Shown here piece after piece: positions 17,616-25,978 of a DNA stretch of 64,000 bases. Every line of letters starts with the position of its first letter. Within the stretch, counting starts at the first letter, position 1. Source of the DNA: Larkinella sp049445795 (GTDB lineage: Bacteria; Bacteroidota; Bacteroidia; Cytophagales; Spirosomataceae); assembly GCF_049445795.1 (NCBI RefSeq), contig NZ_JBMSDT010000001.1, positions 1-64,000 of the forward strand. Reading direction: 5' to 3'. Under the pieces are notes generated by a model. The model was given only the letters and a program-made list of their open reading frames with translations. It ran no database searches and had not been told where the DNA came from. The position numbers were made by a program, and so were the translations under genes.

Positions 17616-18104
17616 CTATTCTTTTCCACTCGAAACCGTCACCTTGTTGAGTTGGGCGGCTGCGTGGATGGCTTTACGTATACGGGTATAAGTTCCGCAC
17701 CGGCAGAGGTTGCCACTCATGGCGGCATCGATGTCAGCATCGGTCGGGTTCGGCTTGTCGCGCAGCAGGGCCACCGCCGACATAATTTGCCCGGATTGGC
17801 AATACCCGCACTGCGGGACTTGTTCGTCAATCCAGGCTTGCTGAACCGGGTGCAGCTTGGTTTCGGAGCCGATTCCTTCGATGGTCGTTATTTTTTTCCC
17901 GGCAATCGCCGAAACCGGCATTGAGCAGGAACGAATGGGCGTTCCATTTAAATGGACCGTACAGGCTCCGCATTGGGCCATGCCACATCCGAATTTGGTG
18001 CCTTTCAGACCGATAATATCCCGGACAGCCCAAAGCAAAGGCATTTGGGGATCAACGTCGATGGACTGTTTCTTTCCATTCAGCGTGAAGGTAACTAAAG
18101 CCAT
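17616..18104 (-). CDS. (2Fe-2S)-binding subunit of a molybdenum hydroxylase (IorA-like)
   Basis: 162 residues with two 2Fe-2S clusters. The plant-ferredoxin type uses C40, C45, C48 and C60 (GCGMAQCGACTVHLNG). The second, all-helical domain uses C99, C102, C134 and C136 (QCGYCQSGQ and GNLCRCGTY). It carries electrons from the molybdopterin subunit encoded downstream. No signal peptide; in this family the complex is exported together with the Tat-tagged large subunit. The acceptor is unknown, and no cytochrome subunit is encoded next to it. Confidence 0.95.
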   Translation of the reverse strand: MALVTFTLNGKKQSIDVDPQMPLLWAVRDIIGLKGTKFGCGMAQCGACTVHLNGTPIRSCSMPVSAIAGKKITTIEGIGSETKLHPVQQAWIDEQVPQCGYCQSGQIMSAVALLRDKPNPTDADIDAAMSGNLCRCGTYTRIRKAIHAAAQLNKVTVSSGKE

Positions 18105-18243
18105 AGGTCGTAGAATTTATGCGCCTTAATTTCCGGAAAATTGGTCATTTTGCCAAGGCATCCCGGACCGTTCGCTCTTTTATTCGACAAACGACATGAT
18201 TTCCCTTACAAAATACCCATAAAAATTAACATATTGTCTGGAT

Positions 18244-18268
18244 TTAGGTTACCTTCACGATAACCTAA
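18244..18268 (+). promoter_or_regulatory. Inverted repeat in the leader of the small GNAT-like gene
   Basis: TTAGGTTA (18244-18251) and TAACCTAA (18261-18268) form a perfect 8-base inverted repeat with 9 bases between, ending 12 bases before the start codon. It could be an operator or a stem masking translation start. Confidence 0.4.
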
Positions 18269-18280
18269 AAACTCCTCGCC

Positions 18281-18589
18281 ATGAAAACTCAGGAACTCGC
18301 AGTGACCATCAACCGGGCCGAAAACCGCTTTGAACTCGAACTCGAAGGCAAGCTCTCCTTTGTCAGCTATTTTCCGAAAGATGATCAAACGTTAGTTTTG
18401 ACGCATACGGAAGTCCCTGTCAACTTGAAAAGAAGCGCGATCAGCAGTCTGTTAATAAACGGAATGATTCAATACATTCAAAAGTACAACCTTAAAATTA
18501 TTCCGCTCTGCTCATCGGTAACTTCCTATCTGCTGCGACATCCGGAGTATAGCCACTTGGTTAGCCCCGATTACCTGAGAGTGTGTTAA
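18281..18589 (+). CDS. Small GNAT-like N-acetyltransferase domain protein (YjdJ/NATD1-type)
   Basis: 102 residues. INRAENRFELELEGKLSFVSYF, then LVLTHTEVP, then GMIQYIQKYNLKIIPLCSSVTSYLLRHPEY follow the pattern of the compact GNAT family (PF14542). In that family the C-terminal IxPxCx-xxxY-xxHPEY is the hallmark. Cytosolic; acceptor unknown. AT-richer than its neighbours. The stop overlaps the stop of the convergent sterol-desaturase gene (shared TTAA), so the two transcripts must overlap tail to tail. Confidence 0.8.
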   Translation: MKTQELAVTINRAENRFELELEGKLSFVSYFPKDDQTLVLTHTEVPVNLKRSAISSLLINGMIQYIQKYNLKIIPLCSSVTSYLLRHPEYSHLVSPDYLRVC

Positions 18590-19482
18590 TCGTTCAACGT
18601 CTTAACCACTTTAGCCTGTTTAGAAACGGTTTCCCGAAGTTGTCGGGTGGTTTTCCGTGACCCATCATGACTCCAGCCCGGCGGTCCGAACAAATACCGC
18701 ACAGCATGCTGAATTGAACCTGCTCTGAACACATCCCGGCCCAGATCAACCCACTCATGAAAAGCAATCCGAACCGGGTTGTGTGTCTCAATATTCTTCG
18801 TCAATCCGTACGAAGGACGCTCCTGTTCCGGTTGAAACGTACCGAACAGCCGGTCCCAGATGATCAGTACCCCGCCGTGGTTTTTATCCAGGTACTTCAA
18901 ATTCGAGCCGTGATGAACGCGATGGTGCGAGGGTGTATTGAAAATCGCTTCGATCCAGCCCGGAAGCCGGTGAATCAGTTCGGTATGAATCCAGAACTGG
19001 TACAACAAACTGACGGCCTGCATGGTCATGACAGCCGCCGGGTGAAAGCCGAGCAGGGGTAGCCAGATCCAGAAAAGAAACGCTCCACTCAAATTACCGG
19101 TCCAGGTTTGCCGCAGCGCCGTGCCCAGATTGTATTTCTGTGAAGAATGGTGAACCACGTGCGAAGCCCAGAAATACCGGCTGCTGTGACTGATTCGGTG
19201 AAACCAGTAGTACGAGAAATCATCCGCAAAAAACAGGATTACCCAGGCCCACCACCGGGTCAGATCGATGGTCAAAAACCGGTATTCGTAGACCAGCGAA
19301 TACGCTCCGAAAACCAGCAGTTTACCGACTAAGCCGATAATCACATTTCCGATGCCCATTGACAGGCTGCTTAGCGTGTCGCGTGTCGCATAATAATCCT
19401 TCTGCTGGATTGCCGTTACCATGACCTCCGCCAGCAACAGAATTACAAAAGCCGGAATGGCATAATGAATCACATCATCCAT
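18586..19482 (-). CDS. Sterol desaturase / fatty-acid hydroxylase family membrane protein
   Basis: 298 residues from the ATG at 19482 (MDDVIHYAIPAFVILLLAEV). An upstream ATG at 19539 would add a short non-conserved stretch. About four membrane helices. The diiron histidine clusters are visible: HRISH (about 113), HVVHH (about 126), HRVHHG (about 210) and HTELIH. This family carries out O2-dependent C-H chemistry on lipids. Bacteroidota members are linked to aminolipid or sphingolipid hydroxylation in some cases, but the substrate here is unknown. Confidence 0.9.
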   Translation of the reverse strand: MDDVIHYAIPAFVILLLAEVMVTAIQQKDYYATRDTLSSLSMGIGNVIIGLVGKLLVFGAYSLVYEYRFLTIDLTRWWAWVILFFADDFSYYWFHRISHSSRYFWASHVVHHSSQKYNLGTALRQTWTGNLSGAFLFWIWLPLLGFHPAAVMTMQAVSLLYQFWIHTELIHRLPGWIEAIFNTPSHHRVHHGSNLKYLDKNHGGVLIIWDRLFGTFQPEQERPSYGLTKNIETHNPVRIAFHEWVDLGRDVFRAGSIQHAVRYLFGPPGWSHDGSRKTTRQLRETVSKQAKVVKTLND

Positions 19483-19660
19483 AGTAGCCTGACTGAAAAG
19501 AATAACCAAATATACATTTTTCAAGATCATTCTAGACAAAAACAGGTGGCGATTTGTTGCTTTATCAAATTAAAATCCGTCCGCATATAGGGTGTTTTCT
19601 TCCGTTTAGCCCGATTATTCGCTACGCCCACGTAACTTTTTCTGACCTGCTCCGTCTCAA

Positions 19661-19695
19661 GGTAAAACATTTGAAAACCAACAACCTGTTTTACC
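19661..19695 (+). promoter_or_regulatory. Inverted repeat GGTAAAACA/TGTTTTACC upstream of the barrel gene
   Basis: Perfect 9-base arms at 19661-19669 and 19687-19695 with a 17-base spacer, 13 bases before the start codon. Spacing of arm centres (26) would fit a dimeric regulator or an mRNA stem near the start. Confidence 0.4.
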
Positions 19696-19708
19696 AATTA
19701 GAAAACAA

Positions 19709-20260
19709 ATGAGAAAAGTAACGATGAGTTTGATGCTGTCCGTTTTGACGATAGCTGGTGTGTATGCCCAAAAAAATACGGTTTTAGTTTACGGCTCCGT
19801 CGGGGCCAATTCACAGAAATATGCCGACGGCTCAAAAGCCAATCAATTTCACTTTTCACCGGCTGCTGGGTATCAGTTCGACGACCACTGGACGGCCGGC
19901 CTGACCCTGACGACCGAACGTGGCAAAACCGAGATCGACCTGGGGGAACTGAAAACATCCGCCTTTGCGGTCGGTCCGTTCATTCGGTACGCCGTTCCGC
20001 TCTCCGACATTTTTGCGGTCTATGGTCAATTTAACGCCGATGTGTTGTCATCAAAAGTGGGTGATGCAAAGTCTAACGGTTTCCGGGGCACTTTCTTCCC
20101 GGCAATCGGTGTTAATATGAAAAATGGTTTTGCCCTGAACTTTAACTTTGGCAACCTGAGTTTTAGCTCGTTGAAAGCCAAAGGTGCTTCCGAGAGCGCA
20201 ACTAATTTTGACATTAGCTTTGGCAGCGGAGCCGGTTTTGGCATCTCAAAGAACTTTTGA
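19709..20260 (+). CDS. Outer-membrane beta-barrel protein (OmpW/PorT-like small barrel)
   Basis: 183 residues, signal peptide MRKVTMSLMLSVLTIAGVYA. The remainder alternates polar and hydrophobic residues in strands: VLVYGSVGANSQKY, FHFSPAAGYQF, WTAGLTLTTERGKT, FAVGPFIRYAVPL and FAVYGQFNAD. It ends with an aromatic residue after GAGFGISKNF, the usual barrel insertion signal. About eight strands are expected. No enzymatic motif. Preceded by a conspicuous inverted repeat and followed by a strong terminator, so it is monocistronic. Confidence 0.85.
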   Translation: MRKVTMSLMLSVLTIAGVYAQKNTVLVYGSVGANSQKYADGSKANQFHFSPAAGYQFDDHWTAGLTLTTERGKTEIDLGELKTSAFAVGPFIRYAVPLSDIFAVYGQFNADVLSSKVGDAKSNGFRGTFFPAIGVNMKNGFALNFNFGNLSFSSLKAKGASESATNFDISFGSGAGFGISKNF

Positions 20261-20306
20261 GTTTGATGATAGTGAGAGTAGAGTAGTATTTGTTGTTACT
20301 GTTTGG

Positions 20307-20340
20307 AAAGCCGTCTCCGTTTTCGGGGACGGCTTTTTTG
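20307..20340 (+). terminator. Strong terminator between the barrel gene and ltaE
   Basis: AAAGCCGTCTCCG (20307-20319) pairs with CGGGGACGGCTTT (20324-20336), a 13-base stem with tetraloop and T run. An ATG upstream of this hairpin (20290) is in frame with ltaE but would place the terminator inside the gene, so it was rejected as the start. Confidence 0.9.
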
Positions 20341-20376
20341 TCGACCTTTGTAAAAATTTCCCGAGGAATAAGTTTT

Positions 20377-21408
20377 ATGTCAATTGACTTACGAAGTGAT
20401 ACCGTTACAAAACCGACTCCGGCCATGCTGGAGGCCATGTTTACGGCCGAAGTCGGCGATGATGTGCTGGGCGACGACCCGACCGTGAAAGCCCTGGAAG
20501 AAAAAGCCGCCCGCCTGTTCGGAATGGAAGCCGCTCTATTCTGTACTTCGGGCACAATGACCAACCAGCTTGCCATTCGGGTGCACACCCGCCCCGGCAA
20601 CGATGTGATTTGTGACCAACTCTCGCATGTCTACCTGTACGAAGGGGGCGGTATTGCGGTCAACTCGCTGGCGTCAGTCAGTTTGCCCCAGGGTGAGCGC
20701 GGCAAGCTGACGGCCACACTCGTCCGCGACCACATCCAGCCCGACGATCTGCACAAACCGGTCACGCGGCTGGTGTGTCTCGAAAATACCGTCAACAAAG
20801 GGGGCGGCTGTTACTACAAACTTCCGGAGATTGCGGCCATCCGCCAGGTGTGCGACGAACACGGGTTACGGTTACATCTGGATGGCGCCCGGCTGTTCAA
20901 CGCGCTGGTCGAAACCGGCGAAAACCCGGAAGCCTACGGGGCGTTGTTCGATTCGATCAGTATCTGTCTGTCGAAGGGACTGGGGTGCCCGGTGGGATCG
21001 CTCTTGCTGGGGTCGGCGGAGTTTATTAAACAGGCGCGCCGGTTCCGGAAGCTCATGGGGGGCGGCTGGCGGCAGGCCGGTTACCTGGCGGCTGCGGGCA
21101 TCTACGCCCTCGATCACCACGTCAACCGCTTAAAACTCGACCATGCCCGGGCGCGGAGAATCGGACAGATGCTGGCTGAACTGCCGGAGGTGGAAGAAAT
21201 CTACCCGATTGAGACGAATATTGTTATTTTTCGACTGAGTGAGAACATCTTAGCAGCCGATTACGTTGCAACCTTAGCATCTAAAGGCATTTTGGCGGTG
21301 ACCTTCGGCAAGCACCTCGTCCGCTTCGTGACGCACCTGGATTTTACGGACGAGCAATTAGGGGAATTAGAATTAATATTGAAAAAGGGGGTTGTTACAC
21401 AGAGTTGA
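20377..21408 (+). CDS. ltaE: Low-specificity L-threonine aldolase
   Basis: 343 residues from the ATG at 20377 (MSIDLRSDTVTKPTPAML, the standard family start). PLP enzyme of fold type I. GDDVLGDDPTVKALEEK, the cofactor-stacking His in DQLSHVYLYEGGG, LHLDGARLFNA (Asp to the PLP nitrogen) and SKGLGCPVGS with the Schiff-base Lys K200 are all present. It splits threonine or allo-threonine to glycine and acetaldehyde. The final codons and the stop (TTGTTACACAGAGTTGA) lie within a family A palindrome, so the last residues VVTQS come from the repeat. Confidence 0.93.
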   Translation: MSIDLRSDTVTKPTPAMLEAMFTAEVGDDVLGDDPTVKALEEKAARLFGMEAALFCTSGTMTNQLAIRVHTRPGNDVICDQLSHVYLYEGGGIAVNSLASVSLPQGERGKLTATLVRDHIQPDDLHKPVTRLVCLENTVNKGGGCYYKLPEIAAIRQVCDEHGLRLHLDGARLFNALVETGENPEAYGALFDSISICLSKGLGCPVGSLLLGSAEFIKQARRFRKLMGGGWRQAGYLAAAGIYALDHHVNRLKLDHARARRIGQMLAELPEVEEIYPIETNIVIFRLSENILAADYVATLASKGILAVTFGKHLVRFVTHLDFTDEQLGELELILKKGVVTQS

Positions 21409-21485
21409 TCAGAGGTTACCAGGGTTTATCAGAGAAAAACTCTGTGTACCTCTGATATTCTCTGATTAACTCTGTGTAACAACCC
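21389..21485. repeat. Palindromic element, family A (ACAGAGTTGATCAGAG type)
   Basis: Perfect 18-base terminal inverted repeat: GGGTTGTTACACAGAGTT (21389-21406) against AACTCTGTGTAACAACCC (21468-21485). The interior is built of ATCAGAG words. Shares its words with 32024-32117 and 41390-41460. The left arm supplies the stop codon of ltaE. Confidence 0.85.
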
Positions 21486-21498
21486 ATTTAAGCATACT

Positions 21499-23094
21499 AT
21501 GCATATTCAAACCAGAACCTTACAGAAATCCGACTACCCCGACCTGAAAGAGGCCATGATTGAGGTCTACAGCGGGATTGGCGGGGATTATTGGGAAAAG
21601 AATCTCATCGATAAACTGCTTAAAATTTTCCCGGAAGGTCAGTTTTGCGTGGAGGTCGACGGCAAGGTCGTGGCCTGTGCGCTGGCGATTCGGATCAAAT
21701 ACGGCGATTTTGGCGACAGCCATACCTACGAGGAAATTACGGGCGGTTATACCTTCGATACGCACAATCCGAAGGGCAACTGGCTGTACGGCATCGAATT
21801 GTTCGTGCATCCCGAATACCGTGATCTGCGGCTGGGTCGGCGGCTCTACGATGCCCGGAAAGAGTTGTGCGAAAAGTTGAACCTGAAAGGCATCATGGCG
21901 GGCGGGCGGATTCCGAACTACATTAAGTACGCCGGAGAAATGTCACCCCGCGAATACATCGCCAAGGTGAAGCAGAAGGAAATTTACGACCCGACGCTCA
22001 CCTTCCAGTTGTCGAATGATTTTCACGTCAAAAAAGTCCTGCGTGGCTACCTGCCCGGCGACAGCGAATCGCTCGAATACGCGACCCTGCTGGAGTGGAA
22101 CAACATTTATTACGTTGACGAGAAAAAGAAAAAACCGCATACCGACTCCATCATCCGGCTGGGCGTGGTCCAGTGGCAAATGCGGCTTTTCCCGAACATG
22201 CAGGCCCTACTCGAACAGGTCGAATACTTTGCCGATGCGGTCAGTGATTATAAGGCGGATTTTCTGGTGCTCCCGGAATTTTTCAATACGCCCCTGATGG
22301 CGGATTACAACGACCTGCCCACGCCGGTCGCGATCCGGAAGCTGGCCGATGTCACCCATGAGGTTCGTCAACGGCTGTCGGAACTGGCGATTTCGTACAA
22401 CGTCAACATTGTGGGCGGAAGTATGCCGCTGATGGACGATGGCAAACTGTACAACGTAGCTTACCTCTGCCGCCGGGATGGTTCGTATGAGGAATACCGG
22501 AAAATTCACATCACGCCCAACGAAGTCCGGCACTACGGCATGGTGGGTGGCAACGAAATACGGACGTTCGATACCGACTGCGGAAAGATCGGTTTGCTGA
22601 TTTGTTACGACGTAGAGTTCCCCGAACTGAGCCGGATTCTGGCCGATCAGGGCATGCAGATTTTGTTTGTGCCATTTTTGACGGATACTCAAAACGGCTA
22701 CACGCGGGTGCGGCATTGCGCGATGGCCCGTGCCATTGAAAATGAGTGTTACGTGGCGATTTCGGGCTGCGTCGGCAACCTGCCACGTGTCGCAAACATG
22801 GACATCCATTACGCCCAATCGGCGGTTTTTACGCCCTCCGACTTCCAGTTCCCCAACAACGCGATCAAGGCCGAATCGACGCCTAACACCGAGATGGTGC
22901 TGCTGACCGACGTCGACCTGTCGCTGCTGAAAGAACTACACGAACAGGGTTCCGTTCAGATTCTGAAAGACCGCCGGACTGATTTATACGACGTAACCGT
23001 GAAGCGGAATGCCCGCACGAAAGCGGAAAAGAAGAAGGAACTTTCCAGCGAAGAAGAGCAAAAAACCGTGCCGCCCGTGGTGGTGGTCCAGTAA
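21499..23094 (+). CDS. Fusion of GNAT acetyltransferase and carbon-nitrogen hydrolase (nitrilase superfamily)
   Basis: 531 residues. The N-terminal ~190 residues are GNAT: LYGIELFVHPEYRDLRLGRRLYDARKEL is the acetyl-CoA loop region. From about 215 to 500 a nitrilase-type amidase follows, with the triad Glu260 (VLPEFFNTP), Lys about 335 (EYRKIHITPNE) and Cys about 369 (LLICYDVEFPE). The two-domain architecture is a known Nit/GNAT fusion family whose exact reaction is not established. The Lys/Glu-rich and poly-Val tail is variable. It starts 13 bases after the palindrome at 21389-21485, and the gene order with ltaE could be an operon. Confidence 0.9.
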   Translation: MHIQTRTLQKSDYPDLKEAMIEVYSGIGGDYWEKNLIDKLLKIFPEGQFCVEVDGKVVACALAIRIKYGDFGDSHTYEEITGGYTFDTHNPKGNWLYGIELFVHPEYRDLRLGRRLYDARKELCEKLNLKGIMAGGRIPNYIKYAGEMSPREYIAKVKQKEIYDPTLTFQLSNDFHVKKVLRGYLPGDSESLEYATLLEWNNIYYVDEKKKKPHTDSIIRLGVVQWQMRLFPNMQALLEQVEYFADAVSDYKADFLVLPEFFNTPLMADYNDLPTPVAIRKLADVTHEVRQRLSELAISYNVNIVGGSMPLMDDGKLYNVAYLCRRDGSYEEYRKIHITPNEVRHYGMVGGNEIRTFDTDCGKIGLLICYDVEFPELSRILADQGMQILFVPFLTDTQNGYTRVRHCAMARAIENECYVAISGCVGNLPRVANMDIHYAQSAVFTPSDFQFPNNAIKAESTPNTEMVLLTDVDLSLLKELHEQGSVQILKDRRTDLYDVTVKRNARTKAEKKKELSSEEEQKTVPPVVVVQ

Positions 23095-23134
23095 AAATAG
23101 CAGGAAAAGCTGTCGTATATTAGTGCCGGTTTTT

Positions 23135-23215
23135 GTCAACCCGAGGAAGGAGGGATCTTCGAGCGCCGGAGGGAATGTCAGCCTCACGCGAAGATCCCTC
23201 CTTCCTCGGGTTGAC
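23135..23215. repeat. Palindromic element, family I (GAAGGAGGGATC)
   Basis: A perfect 27-base inverted repeat: GTCAACCCGAGGAAGGAGGG plus ATCTTCG (23135-23161) against 23189-23215, with a 27-base centre. It lies between two convergent genes, where it could terminate both, but it lacks a flanking T run. Confidence 0.85.
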
Positions 23216-23235
23216 AACTGTAAACGATTAACTAC

Positions 23236-24102
23236 TTATTTAACTGCGTTGTAGACTTCGATCGGCCGATCCGTCGACATGATGTCTGCGCCGTTTTGGG
23301 CAAACTGTTTGTAGACCTGATCCCCTTTCGCGATGGCTTGTTTATCGAGATTGCCGAGCGTTCCCAAAATGCACGAAATGCCTTTTTCGTGCAGAAACCG
23401 GTATAACTCCGAATTGGGTTCCGAGACACCGACGAAAGCCACCATGTTGCGGTCGGAAATGCCGAGGTCGTGCAGGCGCTGGTAATCTTCTTTTTTCAGA
23501 ATCGTTACAGAAAGCATCAGATTTGGGTCCAGCCGGTGGACCTCAGCCGCCTGTCTGGCGTTGTAAGTGATAATCACCGAGTAATCGGCCGCACCTGTCC
23601 GCTGAACCATCTCGACGACTTTCGAAAAGGGCACGTTTTTCTTCACGTCCAGCGTATAGACCACCTTGTTTTTGCCCCAGCGCAGAACCTGTTCCAGCGT
23701 CGGGATTTTGAACCTGGTGACATTACCGAAGTTGTCTTCGAGCCGGTATTGCTGAATTTCGTTGTACGTTTTTTCAATGAGTTTCCCGGTGCCGGTCGTC
23801 GTTCGGTCGAGCGTCTGGTCGTGCATCATCACCAGCACGCTGTCGCGTGTGAGGTCGATGTCAGTTTCAATGATCACCGGAAGCTTCCCGGCCAGGTATT
23901 CGAACGACTCGATGCAGTTTTCGGGGTAGCCTTTGATGTCGCCCCCACCCCGGTGCGCACTGACCATCGGCGTGCGGCCCGGCGTGTACTTGAAAAAGGT
24001 CGACAGCCCGCCCGCCGGGATCCGGTATTCGTTCAGGACGGTTTTGGGCGCGCAACCGGCCAGCACGGTGACGGTTAGGCCCAGGACAAAAAGGCGTTTC
24101 AT
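23236..24102 (-). CDS. Glycerophosphodiester phosphodiesterase family lipoprotein
   Basis: 288 residues from the ATG at 24102, chosen because it gives a lipoprotein signal (VLGLTVTVLAGC with the lipid-attached Cys); a longer start at 24141 would bury it. GDPD TIM barrel: SAHRGGG with the catalytic His/Arg, NCIESFEYL with metal-binding Glu, TDIDLTRDSVLVMMHDQTLDRTTTG with the second His, and LDVKKNVPFSKVV. It hydrolyses glycerophosphodiesters from phospholipid turnover; envelope-anchored here. The last part reads STDRPIEVYNA, the typical family end. Confidence 0.92.
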   Translation of the reverse strand: MKRLFVLGLTVTVLAGCAPKTVLNEYRIPAGGLSTFFKYTPGRTPMVSAHRGGGDIKGYPENCIESFEYLAGKLPVIIETDIDLTRDSVLVMMHDQTLDRTTTGTGKLIEKTYNEIQQYRLEDNFGNVTRFKIPTLEQVLRWGKNKVVYTLDVKKNVPFSKVVEMVQRTGAADYSVIITYNARQAAEVHRLDPNLMLSVTILKKEDYQRLHDLGISDRNMVAFVGVSEPNSELYRFLHEKGISCILGTLGNLDKQAIAKGDQVYKQFAQNGADIMSTDRPIEVYNAVK

Positions 24103-24187
24103 GTTGTGAAGTGAAGTTGTGGCAAAAGCAAGCCGTGCCAATTGATAATACTTGGCACGGCCTTTACTTCTAATTAAATATGGCTTA

Positions 24188-24210
24188 CACGGACTAAAGT
24201 CCGTGGGTAC
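24188..24210. repeat. Palindromic element, family E (CACGGACTaaAGTCCGTGGGTAC)
   Basis: CACGGACT and AGTCCGTG are perfect 8-base arms with an AA loop and a GGTAC tail. The same unit is found at 31468, 40636 and 50199. Located at the 3' end of fumC, 2 bases from its stop. Confidence 0.8.
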
Positions 24211-24211
24211 G

Positions 24212-25615
24212 TTAGACGTTGATATCGCCGACCATGTCTTCCGGTTTGACCCACTCGTTGAATTCTTCTTCGGTGAGGTAGCCGAGTTTGAGGGCGGTTT
24301 CTTTGAGTGTGCTGCCTTCGCGGTGGGCGGTTTGGGCGATTTCGGCGGCTTTGTAGTACCCGATTTTGGTGTTGAGGGCCGTTACGAGCATCAGCGAATT
24401 GTTAACGTGCTTCGTGATGTTTTCCTCGATGGGCCGAATGCCTTCGGCGCATTTGTCGTTGAACGACACGCACACATCGCCGATCAGCCGGGCCGAATGC
24501 AGGAAGTTATAAATCATGACGGGCTTGAACACGTTCAGTTCAAAATGGCCCATCGCGCCCCCAAAGTTGATCGCCACGTCATTGCCCATCACCTGGGCCG
24601 CCACCATCGTCATGGCTTCGCACTGCGTCGGGTTCACTTTGCCCGGCATGATCGACGAACCCGGTTCGTTGTCGGGAATGAACAGTTCACCAATCCCGGC
24701 GCGCGGTCCCGACGACAGCATCCGGATGTCGTTGCCGATTTTCATCAGGCTGGCAGCTACGGTTTTCAGCGCGCCGTGGGCTTCCACAATGGCATCGTGG
24801 GCGGCCAGGGCTTCAAATTTGTTTTCGGCGGTCACGAACGGCAAACCGGTCAGGTTGGCAATGTGCTTCGCGACGTTCTCGGAATAGCCTTTCGGCGTGT
24901 TGATCCCGGTTCCGACGGCGGTTCCGCCCAGAGCCAGTTCGCTCAGGTGCGCCAGCGTGTTCTTGATCGCCCGCAAGCCGTGGTCGAGTTGCGAGACGTA
25001 GCCCGAAAACTCCTGCCCGACCGTCAACGGCGTGGCATCCATGAAGTGCGTCCGGCCGATCTTGACCACATTTTTAAACTCTTTTGCCTTGGCATCCAGC
25101 GTGTTTCTCAGTTTCTCGATGCCCGGAATCGTCACCTCAACCAGGATTTTGTAAGCCGCGATGTGCATGGCCGTCGGAAACGTGTCGTTCGACGACTGCG
25201 ATTTATTGACGTCATCGTTCGGGTGCAGCGCCTTCTTCTCGTCGGTCAGTTGGCCGCCGTTCAGGACGTGCGCGCGGTAGGCCACCACTTCGTTGACGTT
25301 CATGTTCGACTGCGTACCCGAACCGGTTTGCCAGACCACCAGCGGAAACTGGTCGTCCAGCTTGCCATCCAGGATTTCGTCGCACACCCGGCCGATCAGG
25401 TCGCTTTTTTCCTGGGGCAACACACCCGCGTCGAGGTTGGTCAGGGCAGCCGCTTTTTTCAGGTACGCGAACGCCCGGATGATCTCCCGGGGCATTTTAT
25501 TGATGTCTTGCGCAATTTTGAAGTTGTCAATCGAACGCTGGGTTTGGGCGCCCCAATACACGTTGGCGGGCACCTGCACCTGACCCATCGTGTCCTTTTC
25601 AATACGGTATTCCAT
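24212..25615 (-). CDS. fumC: Fumarate hydratase, class II
   Basis: 467 residues, full length. TGSGTQSNMNVNEV, NDDVNKSQSSNDTFPTAMH, GRTHFMDATPLTVGQEF (catalytic His region) and the superfamily signature GSSIMPGKVNP (about residue 317) are all intact. Oxygen-stable, iron-free fumarase of the TCA cycle, a homotetramer in the cytosol. The 5' leader contains an 8-base-stem hairpin at 25648-25672. On the opposite strand a long open frame exists across the whole gene but carries no recognisable protein. Confidence 0.97.
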   Translation of the reverse strand: MEYRIEKDTMGQVQVPANVYWGAQTQRSIDNFKIAQDINKMPREIIRAFAYLKKAAALTNLDAGVLPQEKSDLIGRVCDEILDGKLDDQFPLVVWQTGSGTQSNMNVNEVVAYRAHVLNGGQLTDEKKALHPNDDVNKSQSSNDTFPTAMHIAAYKILVEVTIPGIEKLRNTLDAKAKEFKNVVKIGRTHFMDATPLTVGQEFSGYVSQLDHGLRAIKNTLAHLSELALGGTAVGTGINTPKGYSENVAKHIANLTGLPFVTAENKFEALAAHDAIVEAHGALKTVAASLMKIGNDIRMLSSGPRAGIGELFIPDNEPGSSIMPGKVNPTQCEAMTMVAAQVMGNDVAINFGGAMGHFELNVFKPVMIYNFLHSARLIGDVCVSFNDKCAEGIRPIEENITKHVNNSLMLVTALNTKIGYYKAAEIAQTAHREGSTLKETALKLGYLTEEEFNEWVKPEDMVGDINV

Positions 25616-25647
25616 CGTGAAACGAAAGAGGTTAGACTTGAGACAAG

Positions 25648-25672
25648 AGAGCCGGAGGGTTCAACCGGCTCT
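25648..25672. other. Hairpin upstream of fumC
   Basis: AGAGCCGG (25648-25655) and CCGGCTCT (25665-25672), 9-base loop, in the fumC leader. On the - strand it is not followed by a T run, so it is a possible leader structure and not a terminator. Confidence 0.45.
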
Positions 25673-25762
25673 TCGGCGGCAAAGGTAGGGTACAAGAAAG
25701 TATGATGGGCAACAAAATGATATATTTGTCGCACTGTTCATTAAGGCCCACTTTTCTGTTTT

Positions 25763-25972
25763 ATGAATTCGCTTGAAAAAAGCGTTTCTCTGGAAGAAGT
25801 TTATGCCAAAGGCATTGAATTTTTTGAAGATAAAGTCATTTTTGAAGAGTGGTTGACTAAAACAAGACCAGCTTTAAATGATCAGAAACCGCTTGATCTC
25901 TTAAACACCGTAAAAGGTCGTAAGCAGGTTCTTACTGTCCTGAACGCACTTCTCTACTGTATCTATTTGTAA
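25763..25972 (+). pseudogene. Orphan C-terminal MbcA/ParS/Xre antitoxin-like fragment (69 aa)
   Basis: The product runs MNSLEKSVSLEEVYAKGIEF, FFEDKVIFEEWLTKTRPALN, then KPLDLLNTVKGRKQVLTVLN. This follows the toxin-binding domain of Xre/MbcA/ParS antitoxins (DUF2384): A-x-G-x-x-x-F-x-D, W-L, P-A-L, P-L-x-L-L-x-T, G-x-x-x-V-x-x-x-L. The usual N-terminal helix-turn-helix half is absent, the closing I-x-x-G is degraded to LLYCIYL, and no RES-domain toxin follows; instead the exonuclease begins six bases later. AT-richer than its flanks. Either a decayed antitoxin or a small stand-alone binding protein. A TATATTTG box lies at 25721-25728. Confidence 0.6.
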
Positions 25973-25978
25973 ACCGCC

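Noticed and set aside
20290..20376. Upstream in-frame start for ltaE
   Set aside because: It would translate through a strong terminator; the family begins at MSIDLRSDTV.
23135..23215. The palindrome at 23135-23215 considered as a bidirectional terminator
   Set aside because: No T run on either side and an unusually long arm; kept as a repeat element instead.
24152..25705. 517-codon open frame on the + strand opposite fumC
   Set aside because: It mirrors fumC, has no recognisable domain and an atypical His/Arg/Val-rich composition caused by the GC-rich codons of the true gene.
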